DNA of 7,482 nucleotides, taken from NCBI GenBank assembly GCA_007124575.1, contig SLEW01000110.1, positions 1 through 7,482 of the forward strand. Direction: 5' to 3'. Shown piece after piece: positions 6,595-7,482 of the stretch (position 1 is its first letter; each line of letters opens with the position of its first letter). Origin of the DNA: Bacteroidales bacterium (GTDB lineage Bacteria > Bacteroidota > Bacteroidia > Bacteroidales > UBA7960). The translations under genes and the position numbers were made by a program. Under the pieces are notes generated by a model that was given only the letters and a program-made list of their open reading frames with translations, did no database searches and had not been told where the DNA came from.

Positions 6595-6602
6595 TATCTT
6601 TG
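6595..6602 (+). promoter_or_regulatory. Bacteroidota-type -7 element for the EamA permease gene
   Basis: TATCTTTG is an exact TAnnTTTG match, directly after the terminator's T-tail. The -33 region would fall near 6571-6575 in the T-rich loop of the terminator, with no exact TTTG there. Transcription would begin near 6609, leaving a leader of only about a dozen bases before the ATG at 6621. Confidence 0.5.
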
Positions 6603-6620
6603 CAGCCTAAAACTGAAACT

Positions 6621-7482
6621 ATGGAAGCGCGTATTGGCGAACTTGCGGCTCTGTTCACGGCGGTATGCTGGACCGTGACAGCCATTACGTTTGAATCTGC
6701 CAGCCGGAAGGTGGGAAGTGTTCCGGTAAATATCATCCGTCTGGTGATGGCCCTGGTGCTGTTAAGCCTTTTTTCCTGGATCCGGCGTGACATGCCATTT
6801 CCGACAGACGCGAGCACATATAATATAACCTGGCTGGCCTTGTCGGGCCTGGTGGGTTTTGTAGTTGGCGACCTCTTCCTCTTTAAGGCCTTTACAGTGA
6901 TTGGTTCCCGGATGTCGTTGCTGATAATGACCCTTGTACCTCCCATCACAGCCTTCGCTGGATGGCTGATTATGGGGGAGATCCTTCAATGGATTCATTT
7001 TGGCGGGATGACACTTACGTTATCCGGTATCGCCATGGTGATCCTGCATAAACAGATGCAACGCTCCAAGCCCGGCCAGTTGCCTGAAAAGATCCCCCTT
7101 CCCGGAATTATTTTTGCATTGCTTGGAGCCACGGGTCAAGCTATTGGCCTGGTGCTGAGCAAATATGGCATGCAGGATTACGATGCTTTCTCAGCTACCC
7201 AAATACGGGTGATTGCTGGTATCATCGGGTTCGCCATCGTAATAAGCTTTTTTAGGAAATGGGGGGCGGTGAACCTGGCCCTGAAAAACAAAACTGCGTT
7301 GTGGTTGATGCTGCTCGGAGCTACCTTCGGCCCTTTCCTGGGGGTATCCTCCTCTTTGATCGCTGTGCAATATACCGCTACAGGCATCGCTTCAACCATC
7401 ATGTCCGTATCTCCCATTCTTATCTTGCCCGCCACTTATCTGCTTTACAAGCAGCAAATCACCTGGAAAGAGCTGATCGGCG
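6621..7482 (+). CDS. EamA/DMT-superfamily permease, C-terminus cut by window edge
   Basis: An inner-membrane transporter of the drug/metabolite transporter superfamily; members export or import small metabolites, and the substrate cannot be read from sequence. 287 complete residues are visible from ATG 6621 with no stop before the edge. It shows the two-repeat EamA plan: the first repeat covers about residues 5-145 (opening GELAALFTAVCWTVTAI, with the conserved Arg40 in NIIRL and the GE of IMGE near 118-119). The second starts near residue 160 (LPGIIFALLGATGQAIG) and runs to the edge, ending near KELIG, equivalent to the conserved E-x-x-G at the end of EamA repeats. About eight or nine of the usual ten membrane helices are seen, so only a short C-terminal piece is missing. 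It follows the Spy-like terminator and has its own candidate promoter, so it is probably monocistronic at its front. Confidence 0.93.
   Translation, partial: MEARIGELAALFTAVCWTVTAITFESASRKVGSVPVNIIRLVMALVLLSLFSWIRRDMPFPTDASTYNITWLALSGLVGFVVGDLFLFKAFTVIGSRMSLLIMTLVPPITAFAGWLIMGEILQWIHFGGMTLTLSGIAMVILHKQMQRSKPGQLPEKIPLPGIIFALLGATGQAIGLVLSKYGMQDYDAFSATQIRVIAGIIGFAIVISFFRKWGAVNLALKNKTALWLMLLGATFGPFLGVSSSLIAVQYTATGIASTIMSVSPILILPATYLLYKQQITWKELIG

Noticed and set aside
6536..7435. Minus-strand frames opposite the EamA permease
   Set aside because: They are antisense to a clear two-repeat permease and have no hydrophobic pattern or motif of their own.
1..7482. CRISPR arrays, tRNA/rRNA genes, insertion sequences, toxin-antitoxin or phage genes
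   Set aside because: No regularly spaced direct repeats, cloverleaf-like sequence, transposase motif or terminal inverted repeats with target duplications were seen on reading both strands.

Overview
The window reads as chromosomal DNA of a member of the Bacteroidota. The strongest sign is a very large secreted protein ending in a type-A type IX secretion (T9SS) sorting domain. Several gene fronts also carry the Bacteroidota promoter -7 element TAnnTTTG, and starts are preceded by A/T-rich sequence rather than a clear Shine-Dalgarno. Genus cannot be decided. The many Asp/Glu residues in the secreted protein would fit a marine or saline lineage, but that is a guess.

Layout: 1-727 (minus) is a site-2 protease (M50) with HELGH and NLIPAFPMDGG motifs, cut by the left edge just as a CBS region seems to begin. 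728-945 holds its leader and promoter and a perfect 13-bp bidirectional terminator. 946-5109 (minus) is a 1387-residue gingipain-type (C25) cysteine peptidase whose catalytic domain is closest, by eye, to lys-gingipain (Kgp). 5110-5290 holds its promoter and two small hairpins. 5291-5824 (minus) is a DUF6580-type multipass membrane protein. 5825-6004 is a divergent promoter region with a 12-bp inverted repeat. 6005-6529 (plus) is a Spy/CpxP-like periplasmic LTxxQ protein, followed by a strong terminator at 6557-6594. 6621-7482 (plus) is an EamA/DMT permease cut by the right edge.

The genes look like separate transcription units: terminators or promoters lie in most gaps, so no multi-gene operon is supported. 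The shared theme is the cell envelope: an intramembrane protease, an exported protease, two inner-membrane proteins and a periplasmic stress-type protein. Direct functional coupling is not shown.

The main point of interest is the gingipain-like protein. It keeps the Kgp catalytic triad and the residues recalled as the Kgp lysine pocket, and it has an Arg-Asp junction at the expected propeptide boundary. It lacks recognisable haemagglutinin/adhesin repeats. In their place is a chain of Ig-like, Asp-rich, jelly-roll-like, carboxypeptidase-regulatory-like and carbohydrate-binding-like modules. It also has His-Cys where His-Gly is usual. Residue alignments to Kgp are from memory and need a real alignment. 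No CRISPR array, tRNA, rRNA, IS element or phage gene was seen.
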